Position numbers and translations under genes: made by a program. From Candidatus Enterococcus myersii (GTDB taxonomy: Bacteria; Bacillota; Bacilli; Lactobacillales; Enterococcaceae), in NCBI RefSeq assembly GCF_017316025.1, contig NZ_JAFLVT010000018.1, positions 1 through 44,353 of the forward strand: a stretch of DNA of 44,353 bases. The letters are read 5' to 3'. The notes below the pieces were generated by a model, which saw only the letters and a program-made list of their open reading frames with translations, had not been told where the DNA came from and did not search any database. Shown one piece after another: positions 18,487 through 26,016 of the stretch (positions are counted from its first letter, which is position 1; every line of letters begins with the position of its first letter).

Positions 18487-19125
18487 ATGACCCAATTAGT
18501 GAACGTACAACAAATGAAGACCTGTGAGCAATACACCATTGACACGATCGGTATTCCTAGCATGGTCCTCATGGAAAAAGCCGCATTAGCAGTCTTTGCA
18601 AAACTAACAAATGAAAAAAAGAATGACCTTTCGCAAATTCTCATACTCTGTGGCAGTGGCAATAATGGCGGCGACGGTTTTGCACTTGCGCGTTTACTTC
18701 ACCTTGCCGACAAAAATGTTACGATTTATTTCGCCGGAAATTTAGATCATCTAACAAAAGAATGCCGACAACAATATAATATTTGCCAATATTATCAAAT
18801 TCCTATTTTACACCACTTAGAAACTTTCTTAGGTTTTACAATTATCATCGATAGTTTCTTAGGGATTGGCGCTACAGGTGAGCTAAGCACAAAGGCAAAA
18901 AATGTTATCGTGCAAATAAACAACAGCAAATTACCCATCGTAGCCATTGATGTCCCTTCTGGCATTGATGCTTCAACAGGTAGCTCCCTAGGTGCATTTA
19001 TTCGTGCGGACACAACAATCACCTTTCAATTTAAGAAAACTGGCTTCACCGTCTCACCAGGAAGTAACGCCTGTGGTAATTTGCACGTTGTCGATATCGG
19101 TATAAGTGATGCGCCTTTAAAATAA
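18487..19125 (+). CDS. nnrE: NAD(P)H-hydrate epimerase (YjeF N-domain)
   Basis: Epimerises damaged R-NAD(P)H hydrates to the S form so the partner dehydratase can repair them. A 212-residue protein made only of the YjeF_N domain. The N-terminal QMKTCEQYTIDTIGIPSMVLMEKAA, then CGSGNNGGDGFALARLL (residues about 56-72), DSFLGIG and IDVPSGIDASTG are the family's conserved blocks. The dehydratase half (NnrD) is absent from the window and must be elsewhere. ATG start with AGGAGG 6-7 bases upstream. Confidence 0.9.
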   Translation: MTQLVNVQQMKTCEQYTIDTIGIPSMVLMEKAALAVFAKLTNEKKNDLSQILILCGSGNNGGDGFALARLLHLADKNVTIYFAGNLDHLTKECRQQYNICQYYQIPILHHLETFLGFTIIIDSFLGIGATGELSTKAKNVIVQINNSKLPIVAIDVPSGIDASTGSSLGAFIRADTTITFQFKKTGFTVSPGSNACGNLHVVDIGISDAPLK

Positions 19126-19223
19126 AAAACTTTGCGACCGCTCTTAAGCTTTACCACAATCAGAAAAGTTAAGGGACTCCCTAGCCATAAGCCATAAGCA
19201 AAAATTTGCAAATCTGTCAGATA

Positions 19224-19313
19224 AAAAAACCAAACGTTTGACCTTTCAAGTGGCAACGCCTAAAAGTTAGACTTTCAGACGCGCCTTTTGAAAAGTTTTA
19301 CGTTTGGTTTTTT
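19224..19313. terminator. Long-loop bidirectional terminator between nnrE and asnB
   Basis: Outer perfect 13-bp arms (19224-19236 and 19301-19313) have A/T-runs on both outer sides, so they can end both the rightward nnrE and the leftward asnB transcripts. The 64-base interior is itself structured, with AAAGT-TAG-ACTTT in the centre (19263-19275). The size is unusual for a simple terminator. Confidence 0.7.
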
Positions 19314-19315
19314 CA

Positions 19316-21211
19316 TTATAGTGTTTCGTAAGTAATTGCTTTTGCGGTAGGAATTTCTTCATCGATAAAGTAAACTTTATACCAAGTTAGGAAAGTAAAG
19401 ATTGTCCAAATTTTACGTTGTACTTCGGCTTTACCTTCGTGATGATCGTTTAATAATTTCATGATTTTTGCTTGATCAAAGAATTGTTTAGCAAAATCAG
19501 CCGTAAACAACGCTTTAACTTCTTCATAACCATGATCTTCTTTTAACCAAGCTTTAATTGGCACAGGAAAACCTAATTTTTCCCGATTTGCCCATTCTTC
19601 TGGCAAGTGACGATTAGCTGCTTGGCGGAAAGCATCCTTAGTATTGTTTTGATTCATTACATATTTTGCAGGAATGCGTTGTGCTAATTTCATCACTTCG
19701 ATATCCAACAGTGGCACTCGTAATTCAAGGGAGCTGGCCATAGAAAGTTTGTCTGCTTTTAATAAAATATCTTTTGGCATCCATTGGTGGACATCCACGT
19801 ATTGCATTTTATTAACTTCACTTTCAATTCCTTTTGTTTGATCAAAGTGAGGATTCATAATTTCTTTGACAGAAGGCGCATTTTGAAATTCTGGCTGCAA
19901 GTAGCTAGCCGCTTCTTGTTCTTCAAAAACTTTAGCATGGCCAATAAAGAAATCGCGTGCTGGTGCGGTTGCTTCATACAAATGAATGCGACCATGGAAA
20001 TTACTCATTTTCCCAAACTTGCGACCAATAGAATAGCGCATCCCTTTTGGTAATTTTTTTAATCCTTGGGCAAAAACGCGTACCATTTTAGAGTTGGTAT
20101 GGAAACCATATGTTTGGTAACCGGCAAATAATTCATCTGCTCCTTCCCCTGATTGTACTACCCGAACAGATTGTGAAGCTAGGTTCGCCAAGAAATAAAG
20201 GGGTACACAAGATGGGTTAGAATCTGGTTCATCTAGATGATATTGAATTAATGGAAATGCCTTAAAGGACATATCGCCATCAATAACAGCTGCTGTATTG
20301 TTTAAGTCCAACATTTTGGTTAACTTGCGTGCTTCAATCGCTTCGTTATAGGTCTTGTCATCAAACCCAATTGAAAAGGAATGATCCGGACGTAAAACCG
20401 AAGTCACATAACTTGAGTCAACCCCACTCGATAAAAAGGCTCCCACTTCAACATCGGCAATCCGGTGAGCAGCAATTGAAGCTTCAACTGTCTTATCAAT
20501 TTCTTCTACCCATTCTTCTTTTGAATGGTCATCTTTTTTCGTAAAGTCAGCATCCCAATATTCTTTAATTGTTAGTTTACCGTCTTTATACGTATAATAA
20601 TGTCCTTCTGGTAAACGGTAAACATTTTTAAAGAATGTTTCACCGTTTAATGGTGAATATTGGAAAGTCATATAAGGTTTTAAAGCGGCTGTATTTAGTT
20701 CTTTGTTGAAATCTGGATGAGGTAAAAAGCTCTTGATTTCTGAACCAAACATAAACGTACCATTCATTTCAGCATAATAATACGGTTTAATACCAAAATG
20801 ATCGCGGGCACCAAATAATTCTTGTTTTTCAATATCCCAAATGGCAAAAGCGAACATTCCCCGTACTTTTTGTAAAAGTTCAGCACCCCATTCTTCGTAA
20901 CCATGCAATAATACTTCTGTATCTGCATGCGTAGAAAAAACGTGTCCAGCGGCAATTAATTGTTCTCTCAAAGGTTGAAAATTGTAAATTTCACCATTAA
21001 AGATAATAACCTTGCTACGATCTTCATTATAAATAGGCTGTGAGCCGCCCTCTAAGTCAATAATTGACAACCGACGAAATCCCAACGCTACATTTTTATC
21101 TGTATATTTACCAGAACTATTAGGACCACGGTGGACGATGCGATCCATCATATCTTCAATAATTTCTTGTTTTTGATCCTTGCTATTCACAAAGCCGACA
21201 ATGCCACACAT
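19316..21211 (-). CDS. asnB: Asparagine synthetase, glutamine-hydrolysing
   Basis: Makes asparagine from aspartate, ATP and glutamine; cytosolic. The start must be the ATG of MCGIVGFVN because Cys2 becomes the N-terminal nucleophile of the glutaminase domain; an in-frame extension to 21301 is not used. The glutaminase half (about 2-200) shows RGPNSSGKY, RRLSIID, FNGEIYN and the Asp-Thr-Glu loop. The synthetase half has the pyrophosphate loop SSGVDSS near 265 and SLELRVPLLD. Full length 631 residues. A short ribosome site (AGGACGTG) precedes the start. Transcribed alone, convergent with nnrE. No T-box or other leader structure is seen in the ~50-base leader. Confidence 0.95.
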   Translation of the reverse strand: MCGIVGFVNSKDQKQEIIEDMMDRIVHRGPNSSGKYTDKNVALGFRRLSIIDLEGGSQPIYNEDRSKVIIFNGEIYNFQPLREQLIAAGHVFSTHADTEVLLHGYEEWGAELLQKVRGMFAFAIWDIEKQELFGARDHFGIKPYYYAEMNGTFMFGSEIKSFLPHPDFNKELNTAALKPYMTFQYSPLNGETFFKNVYRLPEGHYYTYKDGKLTIKEYWDADFTKKDDHSKEEWVEEIDKTVEASIAAHRIADVEVGAFLSSGVDSSYVTSVLRPDHSFSIGFDDKTYNEAIEARKLTKMLDLNNTAAVIDGDMSFKAFPLIQYHLDEPDSNPSCVPLYFLANLASQSVRVVQSGEGADELFAGYQTYGFHTNSKMVRVFAQGLKKLPKGMRYSIGRKFGKMSNFHGRIHLYEATAPARDFFIGHAKVFEEQEAASYLQPEFQNAPSVKEIMNPHFDQTKGIESEVNKMQYVDVHQWMPKDILLKADKLSMASSLELRVPLLDIEVMKLAQRIPAKYVMNQNNTKDAFRQAANRHLPEEWANREKLGFPVPIKAWLKEDHGYEEVKALFTADFAKQFFDQAKIMKLLNDHHEGKAEVQRKIWTIFTFLTWYKVYFIDEEIPTAKAITYETL

Positions 21212-21259
21212 ATTTTCACGTCCTATTATTAAAATTTCATTTTCTACAAACCAGGACTT

Positions 21260-21268
21260 ATCATAACA
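21260..21268 (-). promoter_or_regulatory. Extended -10 promoter of asnB
   Basis: On the minus strand TGTTATGAT forms an extended -10 (TG, one base, TATGAT at 21260-21265), about 48 bases before the asnB start. The -35 region is poor, which fits an extended -10 promoter. Confidence 0.45.
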
Positions 21269-21415
21269 TAAAATTAATAATCCTACGACTGAATTTACCA
21301 AATGCCCTTTTATCCAAAAAAGTTTTTTACTTTCTCTTAATATTTTATAAAAAATTAGCCCGCTGTCTTAAAAGCAGCATGTATTTTCTACTACCTTTAT
21401 TGCTTTTTTCCACAC

Positions 21416-21892
21416 TTATGGCGTGTGGACTTTTGCAGTCATGCTATTGACTTTAATTGCAATCACCGCTGTGGCATTTAGCGCTTTGGTAGGGATTACC
21501 ACTTCTTTTTTCGGGTCATAATGCGTGATAATTTTTTGTAACGCCGCTCTCTTTTTCTTTTCATCGGTTAAAATCAATGCCTCCCCGGTCCCAATTATGC
21601 TTTGGTAGGCATAAGAATAAGATTGTCTTTTTTCATCTATGAGCAGTTGCTGCCCACAATCCATTTCAAAACCAATCTTATTATTTTTAGCCAGCAACGC
21701 CAATTTTAGCCCTGTCTTTGCACCATGAATAAAAAGCGTCAAATCATTTTCTCCTGACCATTCATAACCAAAATTAACGGGCACAATATAAGGGTAGTCT
21801 GCTTGCGTCATTGCCAAACGTAAAACCAAACATTGGGCCACTATTTGCTTTATTGTTGCTACTTCTGTAACTTCGCGATCTTTTCTACGCAT
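21416..21892 (-). CDS. Pyridoxamine-phosphate-oxidase-like flavin-binding protein
   Basis: A 158-residue soluble protein of the split-barrel FMN-binding fold, closest in layout to the NimA-like group. It starts MRRKDREVTEVATIKQIVAQC, then YPYIVPVNFGYEW, LFIHGAKTGLKLALLAKNNKIGFEMD and SYAYQSIIGTGEALIL, which are the typical blocks for flavin and substrate contact. Function is often unknown; some members reduce nitroimidazoles. The ATG was chosen because AGGAGG stands 6 bases before it. Upstream, a TATAAT sits beside a 10-bp palindrome TAGATATCTA (21919-21928 region) that could be an operator. The neighbours do not suggest a pathway. Confidence 0.75.
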   Translation of the reverse strand: MRRKDREVTEVATIKQIVAQCLVLRLAMTQADYPYIVPVNFGYEWSGENDLTLFIHGAKTGLKLALLAKNNKIGFEMDCGQQLLIDEKRQSYSYAYQSIIGTGEALILTDEKKKRAALQKIITHYDPKKEVVIPTKALNATAVIAIKVNSMTAKVHTP

Positions 21893-21948
21893 AATTGCCT
21901 CCTGTTTTCTTTCTATTATATAGATATCTAACACTTTTAGCGAAATAA

Positions 21949-21972
21949 AAAAAGACCAAAATGAGTTTGGTT
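21949..21972 (-). terminator. Probable terminator of the unknown gene at 22073-22561
   Basis: Minus-strand ACCAAA, short loop, TTTGGT followed by C and a seven-T run. It lies about 100 bases after the stop of the unknown gene. A second weak hairpin (CACG/CGTG) sits between them. Confidence 0.55.
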
Positions 21973-22072
21973 AAAGTTTTATTTTCCCGCCATGCACGGA
22001 AAAATGCGTGGGGTATAAAAACTATCACTTCTCATTTAAGTCTTTCATTTCAAATTCACTTCATTTACAACT

Positions 22073-22561
22073 TCAAATCTCTGCAGCAACAGGTTTTAAT
22101 TCAAAAATAAATTTGAAATCTCGTTGTTGTATATCACCACTGTATGTCAAATCGTATTCGTGGGCTAAGACGTTAACCGTCTGCCCACCCAAACGAATCA
22201 CTGCATTTCCCACCAAAGCCAAACTGGTGTACATCTCTTTAGCTATGCCGTGAGCATCATTGTTACGTTTGGCTAACTTCATCAACAGCTCGGCACTATT
22301 GCAGTCATCTCCAGATTGCAACACAGAAGTAATCATTTTAGATGCTTTAATAAATGGAAATAATGGCACAACACTAATTAACAACATAAATGCAAGTTTT
22401 CCTTTCACCACAATTCTCTCTTCATTTCCTGTAATGGCGTCTTTAAGCTGTTTAAAATCTGAATACTCTGCTTGCGATAGCGGAACATTGGCAAAAGCAT
22501 TAAAATATCGCAAATCCTCTTTCGTCAAATCCGTTTCTATCTGATTTTCTTTGTGATTCAT
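22073..22561 (-). CDS. Unknown protein with one membrane segment
   Basis: I do not recognise this 162-residue protein. It begins with a charged soluble stretch (about 1-52), has one clear hydrophobic segment (KLAFMLLISVVPLFPFIKA, about 54-72), and continues as a soluble domain with GNAVIRLGGQTVNVLAHEYDL and an acidic/hydrophobic end. The segment contains internal prolines, so it may be a reentrant or single-pass anchor. ATG start with a strong AAGGAGGGA ribosome site. It stands between the flavin protein and tRNA-Ser and seems to be transcribed alone. The reading frame is intact and its codon use is like that of its neighbours. Confidence 0.6.
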   Translation of the reverse strand: MNHKENQIETDLTKEDLRYFNAFANVPLSQAEYSDFKQLKDAITGNEERIVVKGKLAFMLLISVVPLFPFIKASKMITSVLQSGDDCNSAELLMKLAKRNNDAHGIAKEMYTSLALVGNAVIRLGGQTVNVLAHEYDLTYSGDIQQRDFKFIFELKPVAAEI

Positions 22562-22951
22562 TTTAATCCCTCCTTAATTACTTTATGCCACTTTTTCTAT
22601 TTTTATTTTAACACTTTTTTAATCAATCGCAAATAAATTACCAACAACCTTATTTCAAAAAAAGTAAAAATAAAAAAATCGTAAAAAAATTTTACATAAA
22701 ACAACGAAAAAAAGGAGCAAATAGCGCTCTAATTCCTCATCACAAATAATTAAATAAAAAACAAGCTGCTACACTAAAACTATAATTTCCATCTGATTTG
22801 TTATTTTGAAAAACGGTACTAAAAAGCAAGCATATCACAAACACTTTTGGCAAAGCATTTGTTTTAATAAACCACCTTAACACGTTCAAATAAAAGCTTA
22901 CAAAAGATTATAGTCAGTAAAAAACTATATAAACATATCTTACGACAAAAA
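22562..22951. other. AT-rich spacer, possible small transcript
   Basis: About 390 bases without a convincing gene. On the minus strand there are a TATAAT (22907-22912), a 47-codon frame starting with GTG (22883 to 22740) that lacks a ribosome site, and a weak hairpin with a seven-T tail (22707-22730). These could mark a short RNA, but each piece is weak. Confidence 0.3.
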
Positions 22952-22988
22952 ACGCTAGGCAAAAGTCAAAATAACTTTTACCTAGCGT
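22951..22988 (-). terminator. Terminator of tRNA-Ser
   Basis: Arms 22974-22988 and 22952-22966 (15 bp, one G-T-type mismatch), 7-base loop, followed by a T-run on the minus strand. It begins 10 bases after the tRNA 3' end. Confidence 0.9.
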
Positions 22989-22997
22989 AATCTTTAA

Positions 22998-23084
22998 GGA
23001 GAGTACGGGATTTGAACCCGTGCACCGGTGTAAACCGGCTCGCTGGATTTCGAGTCCAGTGCATTACCGCTCTGCCAACTCTCC
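22998..23084 (-). tRNA. tRNA-Ser, anticodon CGA
   Basis: An 87-base class II tRNA. A 7-bp acceptor stem (GGAGAGT with ACTCTCC), an anticodon stem CTGGA/TCCAG with loop CTCGAAA giving anticodon CGA (reads UCG), a long variable arm (GAGCCGGTTTACACCGGTGCA) and a T-arm GGGTTCAAATCCC are all present. The 3' CCA is not encoded: the base after the acceptor stem is T, followed by TAAAG. Monocistronic, with its own terminator. Confidence 0.95.
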
Positions 23085-23267
23085 ATGGGCTACTTCTTTT
23101 ATTTTCGTCAAAATTGAAAAAAAGTCAATTAAGATGTACCTCATAAAAAAACGCGAATTAACTGTCATGAACTACTCCTTTTAAAAACAGCCTGCCTTTG
23201 AAAGAAAAAGTATTATGAACAGCTAAGACGCGTCTTTCTTTTATAAGCGTGATTTTTCACTAGTAAA

Positions 23268-23846
23268 CTAGCCTTCCCCATTAAAAATTTTTTCTGGGGC
23301 CTCCATTTTCAAAATACCATCAACAGCAGATTGAATTAATTCACCAATTTGTTCTTGAGAAGGGTGAATAATACCAGAAGACATCAAAGAAGCAATTCCT
23401 GTCACTGTGATCCAAGTCCCATCATGAAGTGCTTTGATGTACTCGTCAGACAAGTCAGCATATTCTGGGCAATTTGCCACCATATTTTTGAAGTATTCAT
23501 ATGAAAACTCGTGCATCATTTTGCCACCGCCATATTCATCAACAAATAAGGCAACATACAAATTACGATTTTCTTGAGCAAAATTAATGTAATTCAAACC
23601 CAAGTCAACAATTTGATTTCCTGTATGCTTAATCGGAAAGACATTTTCTTGTAAATCCCGCATAACTGTTTCAACCAAAGTGTTTTTAAGATCTTGCATA
23701 TTTTTAAACTCTAAATAAATCGGCTGGGTTGAAATCCCCATTTTTTTAGCAATGTTACGGGCTGTAAACTTACTGAAGCCATCTTTTGAAATAACTTCAT
23801 AAGCGGCTTTCAATATTTGATCTTTTGTATAAACCTTACGACGCAT
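23268..23846 (-). CDS. TetR-family transcriptional regulator
   Basis: A 192-residue repressor-type protein. The N-terminal helix-turn-helix domain (about 6-52) reads ILKAAYEVISKDGFSKFTARNIAKKMGISTQPIYLEFKNMQDLKN, a standard TetR DNA-binding domain. The rest is a helical ligand/dimerisation domain without recognisable specificity. ATG start with GGAGAGGTGAC upstream. It is divergent from the ThrE-like exporter pair, with a 406-base spacer holding an inverted pair of 18-mers (see 23884 and 24000). The closer copy overlaps the probable -35 of this gene, suggesting autoregulation. Control of the exporter is an inference from the layout. Confidence 0.88.
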   Translation of the reverse strand: MRRKVYTKDQILKAAYEVISKDGFSKFTARNIAKKMGISTQPIYLEFKNMQDLKNTLVETVMRDLQENVFPIKHTGNQIVDLGLNYINFAQENRNLYVALFVDEYGGGKMMHEFSYEYFKNMVANCPEYADLSDEYIKALHDGTWITVTGIASLMSSGIIHPSQEQIGELIQSAVDGILKMEAPEKIFNGEG

Positions 23847-23883
23847 AGAAAGTCACCTCTCCTTTATAATAACATTTATCATC

Positions 23884-23901
23884 CATAAGTTTATTGTAAA
23901 C
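23884..23901 (-). promoter_or_regulatory. Candidate operator 1 of the TetR regulator
   Basis: On the minus strand the 18-mer GTTTACAATAAACTTATG contains the palindrome GTTTA-caa-TAAAC. A near copy (16 of 18 identical) lies in opposite orientation at 24000-24017. It lies 38 bases upstream of the tetR start codon and overlaps a possible -35. Confidence 0.5.
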
Positions 23902-23999
23902 AAAAATAGAATTTTTGGGAAATGATATACCTCAAAAATAGTTATCTATCTTAAAGAAAAAAATTCGTACGATAACGAGAGATACCAAATTAACCAACA

Positions 24000-24017
24000 G
24001 TTCACAATAAATTTATG
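24000..24017 (+). promoter_or_regulatory. Candidate operator 2 of the TetR regulator
   Basis: GTTCACAATAAATTTATG, matching the site at 23884-23901 at 16 of 18 positions in inverted orientation, 98 bases away. The rest of the 23847-24252 spacer is AT-rich, with a small hairpin TATCTT-AAA-AAGATA at about 24026-24040; no gene is seen in it. Confidence 0.45.
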
Positions 24018-24252
24018 ACATAAAATATCTTAAAAAGATAATAAGACATTTCACAAACTATTACAACCGTTATTTTTATTAAATCTATATTAATTTATTT
24101 TAAGCTAAAACAAAAATTTCTCAATTTTCTGATATTTCTTTATCAGTGTTTTTGAATAAAACGGCAAAAAAACTTTTCACCTAATAAAAATTAAAAGCAA
24201 TTCAAACAACGAAATGATAGAATAGAAGCAACTTTACAAATGAGGTAAACAA

Positions 24253-25008
24253 ATGAAAGAAGAGCTTGTTTTAAGTACCTGTCTTATGGCGGGTAAAATT
24301 ATGATGGAGAATGGTTCAGAAGTATATCGTGTAGAAGATACGATGAATCGAATCGCAGAAAACGCTGGGATTTCTAACACTGTTAGTTATGTTACGGCAA
24401 CTGGCCTATTTATGAGTATACGTAATTCTTCTTTTTCTCAATTAGAAGAGGTACATGAACGTTCCATCAACTTAGAAAAAATTGTCGCCGTCAATCATCT
24501 TTCCCGCGAATTTGCAGCTAAAAAAATTACTTTAAACGAGTTAAATGCACGACTAAAACGTGTGAACTGTGATACACCGAGTTTTTCTTTACTTTGGCAA
24601 GTGCTGGCAGCAGGTTTTGTTAGTTGTACTTTAATGTATATCTTTGGCGGGACATGGCAAGATTTTATCCCGACGTTTTTTATTGGCTGTCTTGGATTTA
24701 TCGCAGGAATTTATGTAAAAAAATGGTTACAAATGCGTTTTTTAGATATGTTTGTTGCAGCTTTTGTTATTGGTGCGTTGGCTATTTCATGTGTAAAGCT
24801 GGGATTAGCCAGCAATGTTGACCACATTATAATCGGAGCGGTAATGCCTTTAGTCCCTGGTGTGGCCATCACGAACTCATTTCGTGACATTTTATCAGGG
24901 GATCTGCTAAGCGGGGTTGCTCGGGGGATTGAAGCTTTATTTATTGCGGCTGCTATTGGTGTTGGAATTGCGACCACGCTGCTTTTATTTGGAGGTGGTA
25001 TCGCATGA
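24253..25008 (+). CDS. ThrE-type exporter, large subunit (DUF1212 part)
   Basis: A 251-residue protein corresponding to the N-terminal half of the threonine/serine exporter ThrE. The soluble part (about 1-110) has MENGSEVYRVEDTMNRIAENAG, a hallmark of the family. Five membrane helices follow (about 112-132, 138-155, 163-184, 188-208, 225-248), including GAVMPLVPGVAITNSFRDILSGD. It overlaps the small subunit by 4 bases (ATGA), so both are made together. ATG start with GAGGTAAAC before it. Family members export small amino acids or dicarboxylates; the substrate here is not determined. Divergent from a TetR regulator. Confidence 0.85.
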   Translation: MKEELVLSTCLMAGKIMMENGSEVYRVEDTMNRIAENAGISNTVSYVTATGLFMSIRNSSFSQLEEVHERSINLEKIVAVNHLSREFAAKKITLNELNARLKRVNCDTPSFSLLWQVLAAGFVSCTLMYIFGGTWQDFIPTFFIGCLGFIAGIYVKKWLQMRFLDMFVAAFVIGALAISCVKLGLASNVDHIIIGAVMPLVPGVAITNSFRDILSGDLLSGVARGIEALFIAAAIGVGIATTLLLFGGGIA

Positions 25009-25454
25009 TCTTATATGGCATTCATTTTTTCTTTAGTTTTATCAGTACTGTAGCTTTTGGTATTATCACCAATATCCCCAAACGTTCCTTATTAGCAACA
25101 GGTTTAACCGGTGCCATCGGCTGGATGGTGTATTGGTTATTACGACAAAACGCGCAAGGATTAGGCTTTTCTAACTTTGTCGCTGCCATTGCGATTGGCT
25201 GTTTCAGCATCTTTTTTTCACGGCGTCTTAAAATGCCGATGATTATTTTCAACATCCCCAGTTTGGTGCCGCTAGTTCCAGGCGGTCCTGCTTATCAAGC
25301 CATTCGTGAATTGGTGTTAGGTGATTCTGCCAAATCGTTAGATAATCTAAAAATTGTCATTATGACTGCCGGTGCGATTGCCGCAGGCTTTATGATAACA
25401 TCACTCGTTGAAACACTGGTATTTAAATTTAATTCTCCTATCAAAAAAAGGTGA
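25005..25454 (+). CDS. ThrE-type exporter, small subunit (DUF3815 part)
   Basis: A 149-residue membrane protein with four to five helices, matching the C-terminal half of ThrE. It carries NIPSLVPLVPGGPAYQAIREL, the counterpart of the LVPG motif in the large subunit. The overlap with the upstream gene and the shared motif show that a two-polypeptide transporter replaces the single-chain ThrE of Corynebacterium. The stop codon lies inside the left arm of the terminator. Confidence 0.85.
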   Translation: MILYGIHFFFSFISTVAFGIITNIPKRSLLATGLTGAIGWMVYWLLRQNAQGLGFSNFVAAIAIGCFSIFFSRRLKMPMIIFNIPSLVPLVPGGPAYQAIRELVLGDSAKSLDNLKIVIMTAGAIAAGFMITSLVETLVFKFNSPIKKR

Positions 25455-25488
25455 GACAAAAGTTAGTTTACTTTTGTCTCACCTTTTT
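25443..25488 (+). terminator. Terminator of the ThrE-type operon, possibly bidirectional
   Basis: Perfect 18-bp arms (25445-25462 and 25471-25488, core GGTGAGACAAAAG), 8-base loop, T-rich tail. The A-run on the left lets it serve the leftward usp transcript as well. A further inverted repeat GCCATTT/AAATGGC lies at about 25518-25541. Confidence 0.9.
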
Positions 25489-25570
25489 TATTACGGCTAT
25501 ACCAGCAGACGTGGGCCATTTTATTACAAATAAATGGCGTTTTAATCGTGGTTTTTATCACAACTTTATT

Positions 25571-26002
25571 TTAGCGAATAATTAAAACTGAACAACTTGC
25601 TCCTTTTGCGAGTAAAGCAGCTTGACTTCCTAAAACTAGCGGGGCATGACTTGGTTTACTTTTGGAACCGCAAATTAGTAAGTCTGGTTTTACCGCGGGT
25701 AAAACTTTATCTAAAATAACTGTTGCCGGTGTTCCTTCATCGACCACAACCGTTGCCTCTTTTACTCCTTTGGTTAATGCTTGTTTACGGTAGTTTTCCG
25801 CTATTGCAATTGTATTTTGCTTATGCAGCGCAATTGTTTCAGGCGTTAGATACTCGTACACATTCAAGCGATTAATTTCGAAAATAGTTGTAATCGTCAA
25901 TGCTGCTTGATGCTCCATTGCATATGTTAACGCATATTCAAAAGCTTTTTTTGAATCATTCGAATCATCTACTGCTACTAAAATACACTTAAAAGTATTC
26001 AT
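25571..26002 (-). CDS. Universal stress protein (UspA family)
   Basis: A 143-residue single-domain protein of the Usp fold. It begins FKCILVAVDDSNDSKKAFEYAL (the nucleotide-facing Asp is present) and has VVVDEGTPATVILDKVLPAVKPDLLICGS. The C-terminal ATP motif, normally G-2x-G-9x-G-S, reads GSKSKPSHAPLVLGS: the first and last Gly and the Ser remain, but the second Gly is missing, so ATP binding may be altered. It starts 14 bases after mntH and is surely cotranscribed with it, a pairing also seen in E. faecalis. Confidence 0.88.
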   Translation of the reverse strand: MNTFKCILVAVDDSNDSKKAFEYALTYAMEHQAALTITTIFEINRLNVYEYLTPETIALHKQNTIAIAENYRKQALTKGVKEATVVVDEGTPATVILDKVLPAVKPDLLICGSKSKPSHAPLVLGSQAALLAKGASCSVLIIR

Positions 26003-26016
26003 TACTCCTCACCTTC

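Noticed and set aside
21212-21301. N-terminal extension of AsnB by 30 residues
   Set aside because: The glutaminase needs Cys as its mature first residue, and the extension would cover the promoter.
21212-21330. T-box leader for asnB
   Set aside because: No T-box consensus, specifier stem or terminator was found; the promoter lies only about 50 bases before the start.
24253-25454. Frameshift splitting a single ThrE gene
   Set aside because: The 4-base ATGA overlap is typical of coupled genes, and two-subunit ThrE exporters are common in Firmicutes.
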